Assembly: GCA_038373885.1 (NCBI GenBank)
Contig: JAWZYV010000707.1
Coordinates: forward strand, 310,001 to 374,000
Length of the DNA stretch: 64,000 nt
Direction of reading: 5' to 3'
Source: Cheiracanthium punctorium
Taxonomy: Eukaryota > Arthropoda > Arachnida > Araneae > Cheiracanthiidae
The notes below the pieces were generated by a model, which saw only the letters and a program-made list of their open reading frames with translations, was not told the origin of the DNA and searched no databases. Positions 11,033 through 21,929 of the stretch are shown here, piece by piece. The position numbers and the translations under genes are program-made. Within the stretch, counting starts at the first letter, position 1, and every line of letters starts with the position of its first letter.

Positions 11033-11482
11033 TTATCTGCCTAAGGAAGGGTGCCTTGGGCGGAGGACTTTACGAGGGCGGCTTCAGTAAGGGCTCGAAA
11101 TTTTGTTTTACAATCGCATACTGCAGGATTTTAGATTTTATATTCGCATACTGCAGAATTTCACAAGTTCAGTTTGCAATTTGAACTATTTATAGACCTA
11201 TGTAAAAAGTTCAATCGCCCCCTCCAAGTATTCAGTCTGGAGCCGCATTTGGGTCTTCATTTTTTAAAAGCTTCTAACACGTATTCACGTTACATCTGGA
11301 GAAAGCCCTGCAAAACTCCAGACCGTTAGAGCGATGTCCGCGAGATAGGCCCGAACCATGACAAGACTGAACTGAGGGAATGAAAAATGTGTGCGAACAA
11401 TTTTCAACGAGGCTGACATACAAATCAGGCTTAAGTATTAATATGGAATCGAACCCACTACTTTTATGCGATTGGCGTGGAG
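11033..11482 (-). mobile_element. Degenerate tRNA-derived SINE, interrupted
   Basis: It shares with 46553-46791 and 42370-42560 the words CGTATTCACGTTACATCTGGA and CTCCAGACCGTTAGA, and near 11450 a GAATCGAACCC word resembling an inverted B box. About 190 bases near 11075-11260, with duplicated CGCATACTGCAG words, have no counterpart in the other copies and look like an insertion. Confidence 0.5.
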
Positions 11483-11626
11483 CAGTAGCGTAGGCAGGAT
11501 TTTATTTCAGAGGTCTCTGTTTCAAACTGTAAGCTAAAGTTCAATTGTAAACTACGCTAGAATTGTAAGCCAATTAAAGCGTCCTATTTCGGGGGGCTGC
11601 AGACCCCTCAGGCTACTGCGCCCCTG
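11483..11626. mobile_element. hAT-type MITE, 144 bp
   Basis: It begins CAGTAGCGTAGGCAGG and ends GGCTACTGCGCCCCTG. The flanking 8-mers are GCGTGGAG (11475-11482) and ACGTGGAG (11627-11634), one mismatch. It inserted into or beside the SINE remnant. Confidence 0.8.
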
Positions 11627-11635
11627 ACGTGGAGA

Positions 11636-11755
11636 AGCACAGATCTGAAAATACACATAGAAAAGACACCCTTATGCTTTCGCTGTGACTAAAATCACCA
11701 GGAGCAGTAGGAGGGGAGAAGAGCTGGCACGTGGTCCCGATTATTTGGAGTTTTA
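11636..11755 (+). repeat. Dispersed repeat, inverted partner at 20135-20260
   Basis: Shared words are CACAGATCTGAAAATACACATAG, GCTTTCGCTGTGACTAAAATCA and GAAGAGCTGGC, which read in reverse complement at 20135-20260. The family is unidentified; it could be part of a SINE. Confidence 0.6.
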
Positions 11756-12159
11756 CAGGGTTATCACATTAGCTTAAAATCCGAGCAACTTTCTGGACGA
11801 ACAATTTTTAGACCGATTTTCTCTAATGGAGATGACATTTGTCATCAAAATTTTAACGATGCAATTAATTTGTGATGGAACAGCTCATCAGACTCTGGAC
11901 GTTTCAGGCGGCAAGATTGTTGACTGTGATGTTTTCTCTTTTTTCCCCAAATATTAAAGTTTTTTTTTTTTTTTTTTTTTAAATAATTCTAAATGTTTAC
12001 TTTTTTCTCTCAAGTTTTTCAATTCATATATATTAGTTGCTGAAAGTAAGGATATGTATGCATATGTATATAAGTATTGAGCATAATTTTAAAGTATAGT
12101 ATTGAGCATAATTTTATTATTTTTAGCACGGTAATTACGTAATTTTACAATATTAGCAA

Positions 12160-12236
12160 ATGGCTACCATTTTTTGAAATATGGCTACCATTTGCCATTG
12201 CTCTTGGTAGCCGTTTGCTACCATTTTTCATTGACA
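12160..12236. repeat. ATGGCTACCATTT mini-array beside the LTR
   Basis: Three direct or inverted copies of TGGCTACCATTT/TGGTAGCC lie within 77 bases, immediately left of the BEL/Pao insertion site. Confidence 0.6.
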
Positions 12237-12239
12237 TAT

Positions 12240-12554
12240 TGAAACGGGTGCGACGTTGCCTCTTGCTCCGTCTGCTTCCCTAAATCACTTAATTAAAATC
12301 ACAAGGGGTTCGTGATGGACGCAGGCATGACTCTCGTGGCATGAACACACATTTTATTTCTAGGTTAAGATAATATTTACATTGATATTTACAAAACTCA
12401 GAGTATATCTCATGCGGTTAGTTCTGCAGCATCTCTCAGAGGTCTTGCCTCTTTCAGTTCTCTGGCGTCTCTGTTTCTCCCCGGGAGCCACGCGCTCCCC
12501 TGGTCGCCTCATACTTACGTCACGGCGTTGATGGGTAGCGGCTGGGCCGCAACA
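12240..12554 (-). repeat. 3' LTR of BEL/Pao copy B
   Basis: It begins TG and ends CA. On the minus strand it begins TGTTGCGGCCCAG. An AATAAA polyadenylation signal reads on the minus strand at 12358-12353. The adjacent G/A-rich stretch GGGGCCGGAGG (minus strand, 12555-12570) is a plausible polypurine primer. Confidence 0.95.
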
Positions 12555-12627
12555 ACCTCCGGCCCCGGAAAGATGGCGTCGATGTCTCGTCCGGTTGGAT
12601 CTCCAATGGATAGAGATGCTGGACTGC

Positions 12628-14754
12628 TCACTTGATGACAGTCCCATTGGGAAGCCTTAACGAGCAGGCTCTCACCTTCCCGTCTCGTCCTTCATGCAAC
12701 TGCTCCACCTTGGCCATTTTCCACAGCAGTCTCGGCTGCTTGTCTTCGTGTACCAGGACTATAGAACCTTCCTGCACAGTTGAAGATCTGTCAGGTTTTT
12801 TGACCGTGTGTGCAGATCGCAATTCCTTAAGGTAAATTCGTAGCCACGCTCGCCAAAGTCTTTCAACCATCAGTTTTCTACTTTTGTATCGTCCAATTAA
12901 GTTTTCCCTTGTCAATGGATCTGAAATATTTTTTGTTGGTGGTATAGTCAGCATCTTTCTGCCTATTAAAAAATGGGCGGGAGTAAGTGTACTAGGCTCT
13001 TGGTGATCTTCATAAACATATGTAAGTGGTCGGGAATTTACAATTGCTTCGGTTTCTAATAAAATAGCCTCTAGTTCTTCAAAAGGAAGAGAAGCTCTTC
13101 CTAACATTTTCTTCAAGCAGGATTTCACTGAGCGGACAAGGCGCTCCCAGAAGCCGCCCCACCATGCCGCTCTTTCAATTATGTATTTCCAAGTTATGCC
13201 TTTTCTCCCGAAATATTCTAAGACTTGCGTATCCTTTATTGAACTCCATATTTTTTTCAAATCTGTGTCGGCTCTTTTGAATGTCTTTGCGTTATCCGTG
13301 TACACTGTGGAACATAATCCACGACGGGATAAGAATTTTCTGAATGCCAAAAGAAAGCTCTTTGTAGATAAATCATGTAATAATTCCAAATGAATTGCAG
13401 GTGTCACGGCGCAAGTAAATAAGACAATGTATGCCTTTTCTTTGTTCTTCGTATACAAAGGTCCGGCGAAATCAATCCCGACCTTTTCAAAGGGAAAAGT
13501 TTTAGTAACTCTATCTGGTGGTAAAGGTGCAGTCTCTTGACATAAAGGTTTTAATTTGTACCTTTGACAAACAGTACAGCGTCTGAGAACATTTTTTACT
13601 ATTTGTCTGCCTTTTAACAACCAGTATTGTTCTCTGGTCTGCGAAAGAGTTCCAGCAATCCCTGCATGTCCTGTTTTTTCGTGGTTCTGTTTGGTAATTA
13701 GTTCTGCCAAATAAGTATTTTTCGGAATCAAAATTGGATGTTTTTCGGCAAAACTTAAATCAGCGTGGTGCAGTCTTCCGCCAACTCTCAAGATCTTTTC
13801 TTCATCTATAAATGGATTGAAAGGGTGAATTGTTGAATCTTTGGGCAGAGGTCTCTTTTCTCGCAGAGCTTCCAATTCTTCATTAAAATGTTCTTTTTGA
13901 ATTGCTTTAATCCAATAAATTTCTGCACGTTTCAACTCTTCGCGTGTTAATGGACCGGTTTGTTTTTCTCTATTTTTAACGTTGATCAGAAATCTTCTAA
14001 TCCACGCAGTAACTCTAACAAGCCTATCTAACGTACTACATTTCTCTGGGGAAAACAATGTTTTCAATTTATTTTTCTCAATGCAGCTAGCTTGTAGTGC
14101 CTTTTCCCCTCGTTTCATCTCGGTTAAAACTTCTGGTTCTTTATGGCTCGAAGGCATTTTAGGCCAATTCTCCTCCGTTTCTGTCAACCATCTTGGTCCA
14201 TACCACCATTCGTTCTTCTCCTTTAAGGCTTTAACACTCAGACCTCTGGTTTGGTAGTCTGCTGGGTTTTCTTTTGTTGGGCAATACTTCCAGGATGCTG
14301 GATCCGAAATTGTTCTTATTTCTCTTACTCTATTTTGGACAAACAGTTTCCACTTCTCTGGTGGTGCTTTCACCCAATGCAACACTATGTTAGAGTCTGA
14401 CCAGAAATTCGATGTAGTACGAATTTGTCGGCTAAGATGGTTTTGAACTTTTCTTGATAATCTTGCACCAATGAGTGCAGCCATAAGCTCTAATCTTGGT
14501 AGAGTCAAACGTTTCAGCGGTGCGACCCGAGATTTTGAACACACTAATCTGGTTTGCACCTCAGCCTTTCTTTCATACCTGATGTACAATACCGCGCTGT
14601 ACGCTTTTTCACAGGCATCAACGAAACAATGCAGCTGGCAGTCGACGATTTCTCTTTTTTCACTCATTCCAAAATAATACCTGGGAATATCGATTTTCTG
14701 TATTTCTGGAGCTTCTTTTTTCCAATTATTCCATTCTGTGAGAAATTCAGCTGG
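12628..14754 (-). pseudogene. RNase H-integrase-DUF5641 part of BEL/Pao pol, copy B
   Basis: It is open from just after the TAA at 14755-14757, with the first Met at 14667. Near the start is the FVDACEKAYSAVLY segment typical of the BEL RNase H-like region. An H-H-C-C integrase zinc finger follows (HEKTGHAG...CTVC, about residues 325-370 from that Met). The integrase core has Asp in GIDFAGP (about 399), Asp in YTDNAK (about 457) and Glu in WWGGFWERL (about 506), and the C-terminal domain has LVHEDKQPRLLWKMAKV. Integrase inserts the cDNA in the nucleus. All catalytic residues are present, but the frame is cut off from the upstream RT. Confidence 0.93.
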
Positions 14755-14761
14755 TTAGTTC

Positions 14762-15159
14762 TCATCCCACTGAAGACCTTCTTTCCAAATCTTTTGCAAT
14801 AGGATTCTTGCTCTAATTGTAAATGGACTCACTAATCCTAAAGGGTCGTATAATCGACTCATCACTTTCAGGACTTCTCTTTTCGTGGCTTCGTTATTGA
14901 TTACTTCATGTTCAAACTTCGATGCTTCAATTTGTAAAACATCATCTTCTTTATTCCAAATCATCCCACTGAAGACCTTCTTTCCAAATCTTTTGCAATA
15001 GGATTCTTGCTCTAATTGTAAATGGACTCACTAATCCTAAAGGGTCGTATAATCGACTCATCACTTTCAGGACTTCTCTTTTCGTGGCTTCGTTATTGAT
15101 TACTTCATGTTCAAACTTCGATGCTTCAATTTGTAAAACATCATCTTCTTTATTCCAAA
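14762..15159 (-). repeat. 199-bp perfect tandem duplication in pol
   Basis: Two head-to-tail copies (14762-14960 and 14961-15159) of a pol segment encoding the end of RT through ...GLVSPFTIRARILLQKIWKEGLQWD appear identical by eye. Because 199 is not a multiple of 3, it shifts the frame: the upstream frame reads through one copy and stops at 14951-14953. Confidence 0.95.
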
Positions 15160-17905
15160 TATAGCCTAATACATTAACTACAGGATTCGATGAATGGGTT
15201 TTACTTCTGTCCCAGATTTCTTGCACATCATGATCATTTGTTGACCATTTTCTCATGTTGAAGCTCCCTTCATTTAGTATTTTCCTGATATTCTCAGCTT
15301 TCTCAATAACTTCGTCTTTTGTGTCATCACCGGCAATGAGGTCGTCCACGTACAAGCAGTTCTTCAAAACAAAACATTCTTCTGGATAACGCGATTCATA
15401 GTTCTCAATATGAAATTTTATGGTTGCGTTTAGCAAAAACGGACTTGATGTTGCTCCAAAAATCACCCGTGTCATTCTCAACGTTTTTAATTCCTTGGAA
15501 TGTTTATCCTTCCAGAGAAACTTTACAACTTCTCTATCTGCCTCGCAAAGAGAGATTTGGAGAAACGCTGCTTCTATATCTGCTGTGATTCCAATTTTGT
15601 TATGTCGGAAATTCAATAACAGTTCCAAAATATCCGGGCATAAATTAGGGCCTGGTTCTAAACAGTCATTCAATGACAAACACCCTTTCGCGCGTGAGGA
15701 TGCATCAAAAACGACGCGGACTTTGGTGGTGTCTTTATTTTCGCGAATTACGGCCTGATGAGGCAAAAAATATTCTTTTCCCCCTCCCTTATATTCGGTT
15801 TCCTCTGATATCCCTTCCTTCAGATGCTTTTCTATCACTTCTTCATAGCGATCGTGAAGTTGGGGGTTCCTTTTAAATCTACGCCAAAGCGAGTGAAAAC
15901 GATTTTTTGCAACTTCGTAATTATTACTTAATTCGTTTGCGTTTTCTTTCCAGGGTAGACTAACTGTATATCTATTATTTTCAAATCTTATAGACTCCCG
16001 AAATTTCTTATAAACCTCATCTTCGCACTCGTGTTTCTTATCTGATTCATTTTCGATCCCCAAGACATCCAATTCCCACAACTTTTTTAGAGATTCGGAT
16101 ATTGACTCATCTTCGGGTTTATCTTTGATTTGTACTGCATTTTGCATAATACTAAGAGCCACTGAGGAAATTTCAGCGCTTTCCGTTCCACTTATTGTCC
16201 AACTCAATCTTGTTTCTACTGCTACCAAAGATTCTGATATTCTATTTACAGTCCCTATTACGATTTTCCAGTAATTGTCTAATCCTATTAAAAGCAAAAA
16301 CTCTTCTCCTCTATTCTTAACGTACCCAGTATCAGATAATTTAATTCCCTTTTCATCACATAATTTAGCAATATTTATTCCTGGTATGTCAGTAGCCGTG
16401 CCTCTAATCAGCTCTGTTTCAAAAGCCTCCATGTCTATCTTTATTCCACGATCAAATAGATTAATCAAAGTAAACCCCACCTTATTGCTAATTTCAGTCT
16501 GCGGTTTGTCGTTACCAAAAGTAAAAATGCTAATCATTTGCGAGTCTATAACTGGGAGATTCATTTCTCGAGAAATACTTCTTTTAATGAATGTGCGTTC
16601 TGCGCCTGTGTCAAATAAAATCCTTATCTCGCGCCTCTCTTCATTGTTTTTTATTTCTGCTCTGGCAGTCTGCAAAACCACATGGTTTTCCGTGTTTATA
16701 TAATTCACTGACGCTTCTGTTTCAGAGGCCTCACTAGGCGAAGAACTCTTACTTCCCTTCAAGTTACCCTCCCCTTTTGTAGCATTACTGTCTCTGTAGC
16801 ACATTAATTTGTTATGACGGCGATTGCAATTTGAGCAATTAATAATATCTTTTTTATCACATTGACTCCCCAGGTGTCCTCTTTTCAAACACACGAAACA
16901 ACGCCCACTCTTTTTTAATGATTGAATCTTTCTAGATACACTCATTCCACAACTGCTGGAACTGTGTTTACCAGTACTGCAAAATAAACACTTCTCGCCC
17001 AATACACTCAAAGCCGCAGCGCTTGGAAGTGACTCATTTTTTTTTTCGTTATGTTTTTGAAATCTCTCTCTCTGATAAGCGCTACGAGCCACCTGCAGAT
17101 TCTCCTTAGCAGGCCTCAACACTGAATCCGTTTGAATTCTGTTTTCCCCCACTTGTTGAAACAAGAACGTTCTTTCCCGTGTTTCAATTTCTTTTTTGAG
17201 GAATTTTATTAATTTTGCGACATCCCAAGAATCATCTTTTTCGTAATGAGATCTGTTAAAATCTAATGCTATGGAATCGGGAATTAATTTCAAAAGTAAA
17301 GGGAAAAGTAAACTGCCGTATGAATTTAATTTTATGTCTAAGTTTTCGAGACCGCGTACTTCTATTTCTATTTGGTCGCATAGCTCACGTAGGGGTATTA
17401 ATTGAAAGGCGGATTTAACGGGTTTTAAATTTAGCAACCGGTTAACGTGGGCTCTAACGAGAATTTCTTCTTTACCATACCTATCTTTAAGTATATTAAC
17501 TGCTTCGGTATAATTCTTATCAGATACCACCAAACCTTCGATGCTTTTTAAAGCACGGCCCGTAAGAAATGCCTTCAGGTAATTATATTTGTCTACATTT
17601 GATAAACTCGCGTTGTTATGTATCGCACTCTCAAATTGTGCCCAGAATTCCTGAAAACGCTCCAAATCTCCGTCAAAGGGTTCAATTCTTAGCTTAGGTA
17701 GCAACACTCTAGGGCCTTCACTGGTATCTGACCTCATTGCCAAAACAGAATTATGACTATTAAGGCTCCCATTTTCGTTAGATGGAGCAACTGTTTTGCT
17801 GAATAATTTCTCTTTGTGTTCTCTGAAATATTTTTTTACTTTCGTTTTTACACTTGTTATGCGATCTCGATATTCTAGATTTGTTTCTACTTCTATTTCT
17901 AAACT
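14951..17905 (-). pseudogene. Gag-protease-RT frame of BEL/Pao copy B
   Basis: The frame is open from about 17905; an ATG lies at 17737. Domains by residue from 17743: DUF1759 gag region (about 15-150, LPKLRIEPFDGD...F), zinc knuckles (about 251-318, CLFC...C, CFVCLKRGHLGSQC, CSNCNRRH), aspartic protease LFDTGA (about 378), RT with RVVFDAS, ITADIEAAF and YVDD (about 798). The frame ends at the duplication. Protease cuts the polyprotein; RT copies the RNA in cytoplasmic particles. All motifs are intact, in keeping with near-identical LTRs. Confidence 0.93.
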
Positions 17906-18123
17906 TTAACTTCATGCGTTAAATTTTCAATTTCCAAATCTAGTTGAAAGATTAATTCAGCCTTCTCTTCCAGTTTATCTTTACATTCTTCTAATTCTCC
18001 CTCATTAACCGGATCATTTTGCAAAAGTTCTATAATTTTGTTCATCGATTTTGTTGCAGATTGTTTTAATGTTTTACGTTTTGTTTTTGCTCTTTCAAGA
18101 GCTTCTTTCGTTTTTGCATCCAT
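17899..18123 (-). pseudogene. N-terminal coiled-coil segment of gag, copy B
   Basis: A 74-codon frame from ATG at 18123 is rich in Lys, Glu and Leu with heptad-like spacing (KLEEKAELIFQLDLEIENLTHEV), as in the N-terminal coiled coil of BEL gag. It ends in TAG at 17899-17901, but the main gag frame is open from about 17905 in another frame. The two meet at a short T run, so a one-base indel, or an assembly error there, explains the split. It is the likely true gag start. Confidence 0.75.
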
Positions 18124-18239
18124 TTTAATATGTCAATAACAACAATTTAATCACTGAATATTCAAATCAATACACTTCAATAAAACTTCTCAAATCAGTA
18201 TTCAAATTATCTTAATAATCATATCAATATTTATTTCCT

Positions 18240-18264
18240 ACCTGCGTCCCGCCGAGGGTACCAT
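18240..18264 (-). other. Primer-binding site of BEL/Pao copy B
   Basis: On the plus strand the bases before the LTR read like a tRNA 3' end, GCCGAGGGTACCA, one base from the LTR. On the minus strand this gives TGGTACCC just after the 5' LTR, the usual layout. I cannot name the tRNA. Confidence 0.7.
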
Positions 18265-18579
18265 TGAAACGGGTGCGACGTTGCCTCTTGCTCCGTCTGC
18301 TTCCCTAAATCACTTAATTAAAATCACAAGGGGTTCGTGATGGACGCAGGCATGACTCTCGTGGCATGAACACACATTTTATTTCTAGGTTAAGATAATA
18401 TTTACATTGATATTTACAAAACTCAGAGTATATCTCATGCGGTTAGTTCTGCAGCATCTCTCAGTGGTCTTGCCTCTTTCAGTTCTCTGGCGTCTCTGTT
18501 TCTCCCCGGAAGCCACGCGCTCCCCTGGTCGCCTCATACTTACGTCACGGCGTTGATGGGTAGCGGCTGGGCCGCAACA
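18265..18579 (-). repeat. 5' LTR of BEL/Pao copy B
   Basis: It is 315 bp, collinear with 12240-12554, with two substitutions seen. The minus-strand promoter and polyadenylation signals should lie here; AATAAA reads on the minus strand at 18383-18378. Confidence 0.95.
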
Positions 18580-18584
18580 CATAT

Positions 18585-19391
18585 ACATATACATATAATG
18601 CACACAAATACGCATGTTTATGTGTGGTTAGTGCGCTTTTAATTTAGTTTTTTTTTCTCCTAGTATAATCACGCCGTGAATGTAAATCAAGTATTTAAAA
18701 ATTACTTTGCCCATTTTGAATACGTTTTTATCGTACGCAAAGCACCGTGTATACGTATTTCAAGGGAATCTACACTTTAATAAAAATACGTATATGTGAA
18801 ATATTAATAAACAACTTACATTACAGGTTTAACCCTTTTAATGTTTTATTTTTTATTTTTCAATGGCCTGCCGCTGCCTTGAGGGCGTTGGCCACAATAG
18901 GCCGGGATTTTTGGCCTCTTTATTATGGGGCACCTAGTAGGTGGACCAACGGAATGTTCAGTTTTTTAATTCTAATAATTTCAAAAGTACAAAAGTAATT
19001 TTTTCAAGTTATGAACTTGAAGATGGTCATTAAAAAAGTAATGTATTTTAACCAATTTTATGAAATATTAAATTATTAATTTCTGATTTTTAAATAAAAT
19101 AATTTTATTTAATTTTGATCGAACATAATGATCCTCTGTATTTGTATTATGCAATTTTAATTGGTGGAGTAGTCTTATTTCAAAGTACTTTTTAGCAATA
19201 GTCTTAATTAAATGATTTATGTGATTATCCAGAGGGTGAGTTTCGAGCTCATGTTCTTTAAAAATTATGTGATATTTATTGTGTTCATAAGTCTAACTAA
19301 TAGGTATTGCACAATATTGTTCCTTTTAAGTTGAGATGTTTTGCATTCTTCCCTAAATATTTGTTCGCTTAATTTACAGACTAGAATGACT
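18585..19391. other. No gene seen
   Basis: This is AT-rich sequence with (ATATAC)n just right of the insertion and a GC-richer island at 18860-18950 containing CGTTGGCCACAATAGGCCGGG. No domain or repeat partner was recognised. Confidence 0.5.
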
Positions 19392-19838
19392 TCAAAGGAT
19401 GCAGACGTCAAACCTTTTTTTTTTTTCTTTTTTTTTTTGGTCTGGGACTTTGTTTTTTGCTTCTTGTAATTCTGATGTCCAGTAAGATGCTATGATGGCG
19501 GATAAGCAGTCTTCACATTTTATTTTTTGTTTTAGGGATTTAATAACAAACACAGCAATATAGCCAACGACGTCTAATACGTAACGACTCAGAATTTCAA
19601 ACGATGGTATTTCAGTTTTATCGGAAACTCCTTCGTTGAAACCTTCGCCTTCACATACCATTCGCCGGGGATAAACTAAAATTCCCACATCCTCTAATGG
19701 CAAACAGTTTCCATAGATTAAGCTATACACCAGATTATGATGCAAGAAACGCCTGTAACTGTTTCTAAATTGGTAAGCGGAGGCATTGTTATTAAATCCT
19801 CCGCGAGGCCTGACTGCGCTAAAAAAGGTTTCAATGTG
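19392..19838 (-). pseudogene. P-element (THAP) transposase C-terminal remnant
   Basis: One open frame of about 147 codons on the minus strand reads FFSAVRPRGGFNNNASAYQF then RNSYRRFLHHN, and later a YVLDVVGYIAVFVIKSLKQ segment with CEDC. The first part is the conserved C-terminal segment of P-type/THAP9-like transposases; the second matches their usual Y-I-A-G-F-V..L...C..C segment (here A-V-F). It lacks the THAP DNA-binding domain and the catalytic core, so it is a relic. The upstream side breaks into an A/T homopolymer at about 19840. Confidence 0.8.
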
Positions 19839-19844
19839 GAAAAA

Positions 19845-20543
19845 AAAAAAGTTGGACGAGGGTTAAAAAAAGCATAGTTGTTGAAAAACCACCATTTATA
19901 TTTTTTTCTTATGTTGTTTTTTTAAGTTTATTGCGAAAACGTGTGAATTGTTCTTAATCTATATAATTTACATAACAATTGAACATGAATGCAGTCAATT
20001 TATTTTAACGCACGCTGTCTCACAAGTTCATGAACAAAATATCCGTACTCTTCACTTCCGAGAAAGGGGAATGCGCGGCAGTTTGACCCCCACCCCCCCC
20101 GAAAGGAAGAAGGGGTGAATTCGTTAATCGCCTCATTCAGGACCACGCGCCAGCTCTTCGCCCCTCCTAGTGCTCCCCATGATTTTAGTCACAGCGAAAG
20201 CATAGGGGTATCTGGTCTATGTGTATTTTCAGATCTCTGTGTAGAAGGGCAGGTCCTAAATCTCCAAGCTACCAAGCAATCCTCCCCACCTTTGAGCTAA
20301 TTTTGCATTTATTTGAACAATTGAGTACGAGATGGCGCTCCGAAACCTTACGTTTTTAATGTGATACAATAGCAAATGTCCTATTATATCCTATTGTATC
20401 GTACTGTGTCCTATTGTAAATGTCCTCCTGCTCCTACGCTTTAAAAATTTAATTCTAATTTTAAAAATGTGCCGGACAGTTCCAATATGAAAAAAAAAAA
20501 GTTTTCTTGTTTTATAATAAAACTATTAACATAATCTTACAGA
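19845..20543. other. No gene seen; inverted dispersed repeat
   Basis: It contains the reverse copy (20135-20260) of the repeat at 11636-11755, a C-rich run at 20090-20098 and imperfect TCCTATTATATCC/TCCTATTGTATCG repeats at 20378-20425. No coding signal. Confidence 0.5.
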
Positions 20544-20718
20544 CATGGGCGCCGGCAGAATACTCCCCAGGGGGGGCAAGACTACTCAAGTGGGAGCAAA
20601 GACTATTTCAACGTATGGTTACCATGTTGGAAAGAGCAAAAAAGCAAGCCAAAACACTGCATTCAAACATCCAGGCGGGGGCATTGACCCTCCTTGCCCC
20701 ATGCTGCCGGCGCCCATG
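20544..20718. mobile_element. hAT-type MITE family 2, copy 1
   Basis: The 175-bp element starts CATGGGCGCCGGCAG and ends CTGCCGGCGCCCATG, perfect 15-bp inverted ends. The flanks CTTACAGA and CTTACAGT differ by one base, an 8-bp duplication. A second copy is at 53847-54000 and a fragment lies at 25684-25796. Confidence 0.92.
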
Positions 20719-20726
20719 CTTACAGT

Positions 20727-21929
20727 CTAAATCTTCTGACTCCCTCCCGCCCCTCTAAAAAAATTTCCAGACTTCGTTTGTCTTCACCGCTGACCTAATC
20801 TTTAAATTCGAGGAAAAAGTACGCCTAATTTAGCAGCACTTTTAACAGTTTGTGTGTTAAATATTCAAAATAAGGAAAAGAAAGTATTTTTTAATTGCTT
20901 CGAAATAAATGAAATGTAGCACAGCAATACATTTTTTTAAAAGTCAGAAGTAATGGTGCTGCCATCTATTAACATTATTTTGAACTATTGGATAATTACT
21001 CTGGTATACATATTAAAAAAATATATATATTATTACTATACATTGCCGTAATGCCCATAAAAGACAGACAGCCTTTTATGGGCATTAACAGGATGGGCTT
21101 CAACCTCTCCCGTCCTACAGCTCCATATCCTAATGTTTTTGCTATAAAACAGCAATTCCCAACCGGCTTGAAGCAGAGCGTTTGCAGGGGGGAAGCGAGA
21201 GAAAAACCGGCAAGAGCAAGTGATAATACATGTTTTTAAAAAAATCATCTTATTTATTCTTACTTTTATTCCAAAATATACCAATTTTCGCTTATAATTT
21301 TTATTCAGACTTTTTTTGTAGAAAAAGCGACTCAATGTTCATATTTGAAGCATAAAAAACTGTATGTATGCTGAGGAATGTGGGAAGGGGGGGGGCAGCA
21401 TCGTAAGTTATCTTTTGTTAGGGGAGCATAATGTTAAGAGGTTGGAAGGGTTTTTTTTTTCTTTCTTTGGTAATATATATTTTGGATTTGTGTGCTTGTC
21501 TCAAAGAATCCGCTTATAAATGCACGTAATATGGACAGCAGAATGATGGGGAGGATGCCCTCCGTGGCAGGGGCGTACCATACGCCCCCGCAACCACCGC
21601 AGTGCTGGGGGGGGGTCGGCTGCAGAGGGATCCCCACACAATGAATTATTTAAAAATAAAATTAAATACTTGAGAAAATATATAGATAGAAGCCATCCAA
21701 AAATTGACAGTGTGATTTTTCCTCTCTTAATCCTTTTTCCACTGAGAACTCCCGATAATCCTCTTACCTTAAATAAAGAAATCATTGATGCTTTAAATAC
21801 TTATGCGCTTCTGATAAAGAGGTACTATCAGATGTATAAATGTGGAAATGTCTCTCCATCTAGTACACAATTTGAAATCCACACTGTTCGATCGATCGGC
21901 TTGAAAGTTTGTTCAGATTTATAAAACTA
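20727..21929. other. No gene seen; perfect 14-bp hairpin
   Basis: AATGCCCATAAAAG (21050-21063) and its exact reverse complement (21073-21086) are separated by nine bases. Simple T, G and A runs are frequent. Open frames here, up to 99 codons, cross this hairpin and the G-run at 21600 and show no domain. Confidence 0.55.

Larger units (their letters stand above)
12240..18579 (-). mobile_element. Young, near-complete BEL/Pao retrotransposon (copy B)
   Basis: The 6340-bp element has two 315-bp LTRs and CATAT on both sides (12235-12239 and 18580-18584), the 5-bp duplication expected for LTR elements. The LTRs differ at two positions by eye (AGAGG/AGTGG and CGGGA/CGGAA). Minus-strand order is LTR, primer site, gag, protease, RT, RNase H, integrase, LTR. 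It is recent but not intact: a frame change near 17905, a 199-bp tandem duplication at 14762-15159 and an in-frame TAA at 14755-14757. If the leader exon is real it sits antisense in intron 1. Confidence 0.97.

Noticed and set aside
12360..12647. 95-codon minus-strand frame at the 3' end of BEL/Pao copy B
   Set aside because: It runs from the pol end into the LTR; equivalent sequence in the other LTR gives a similar shadow frame.
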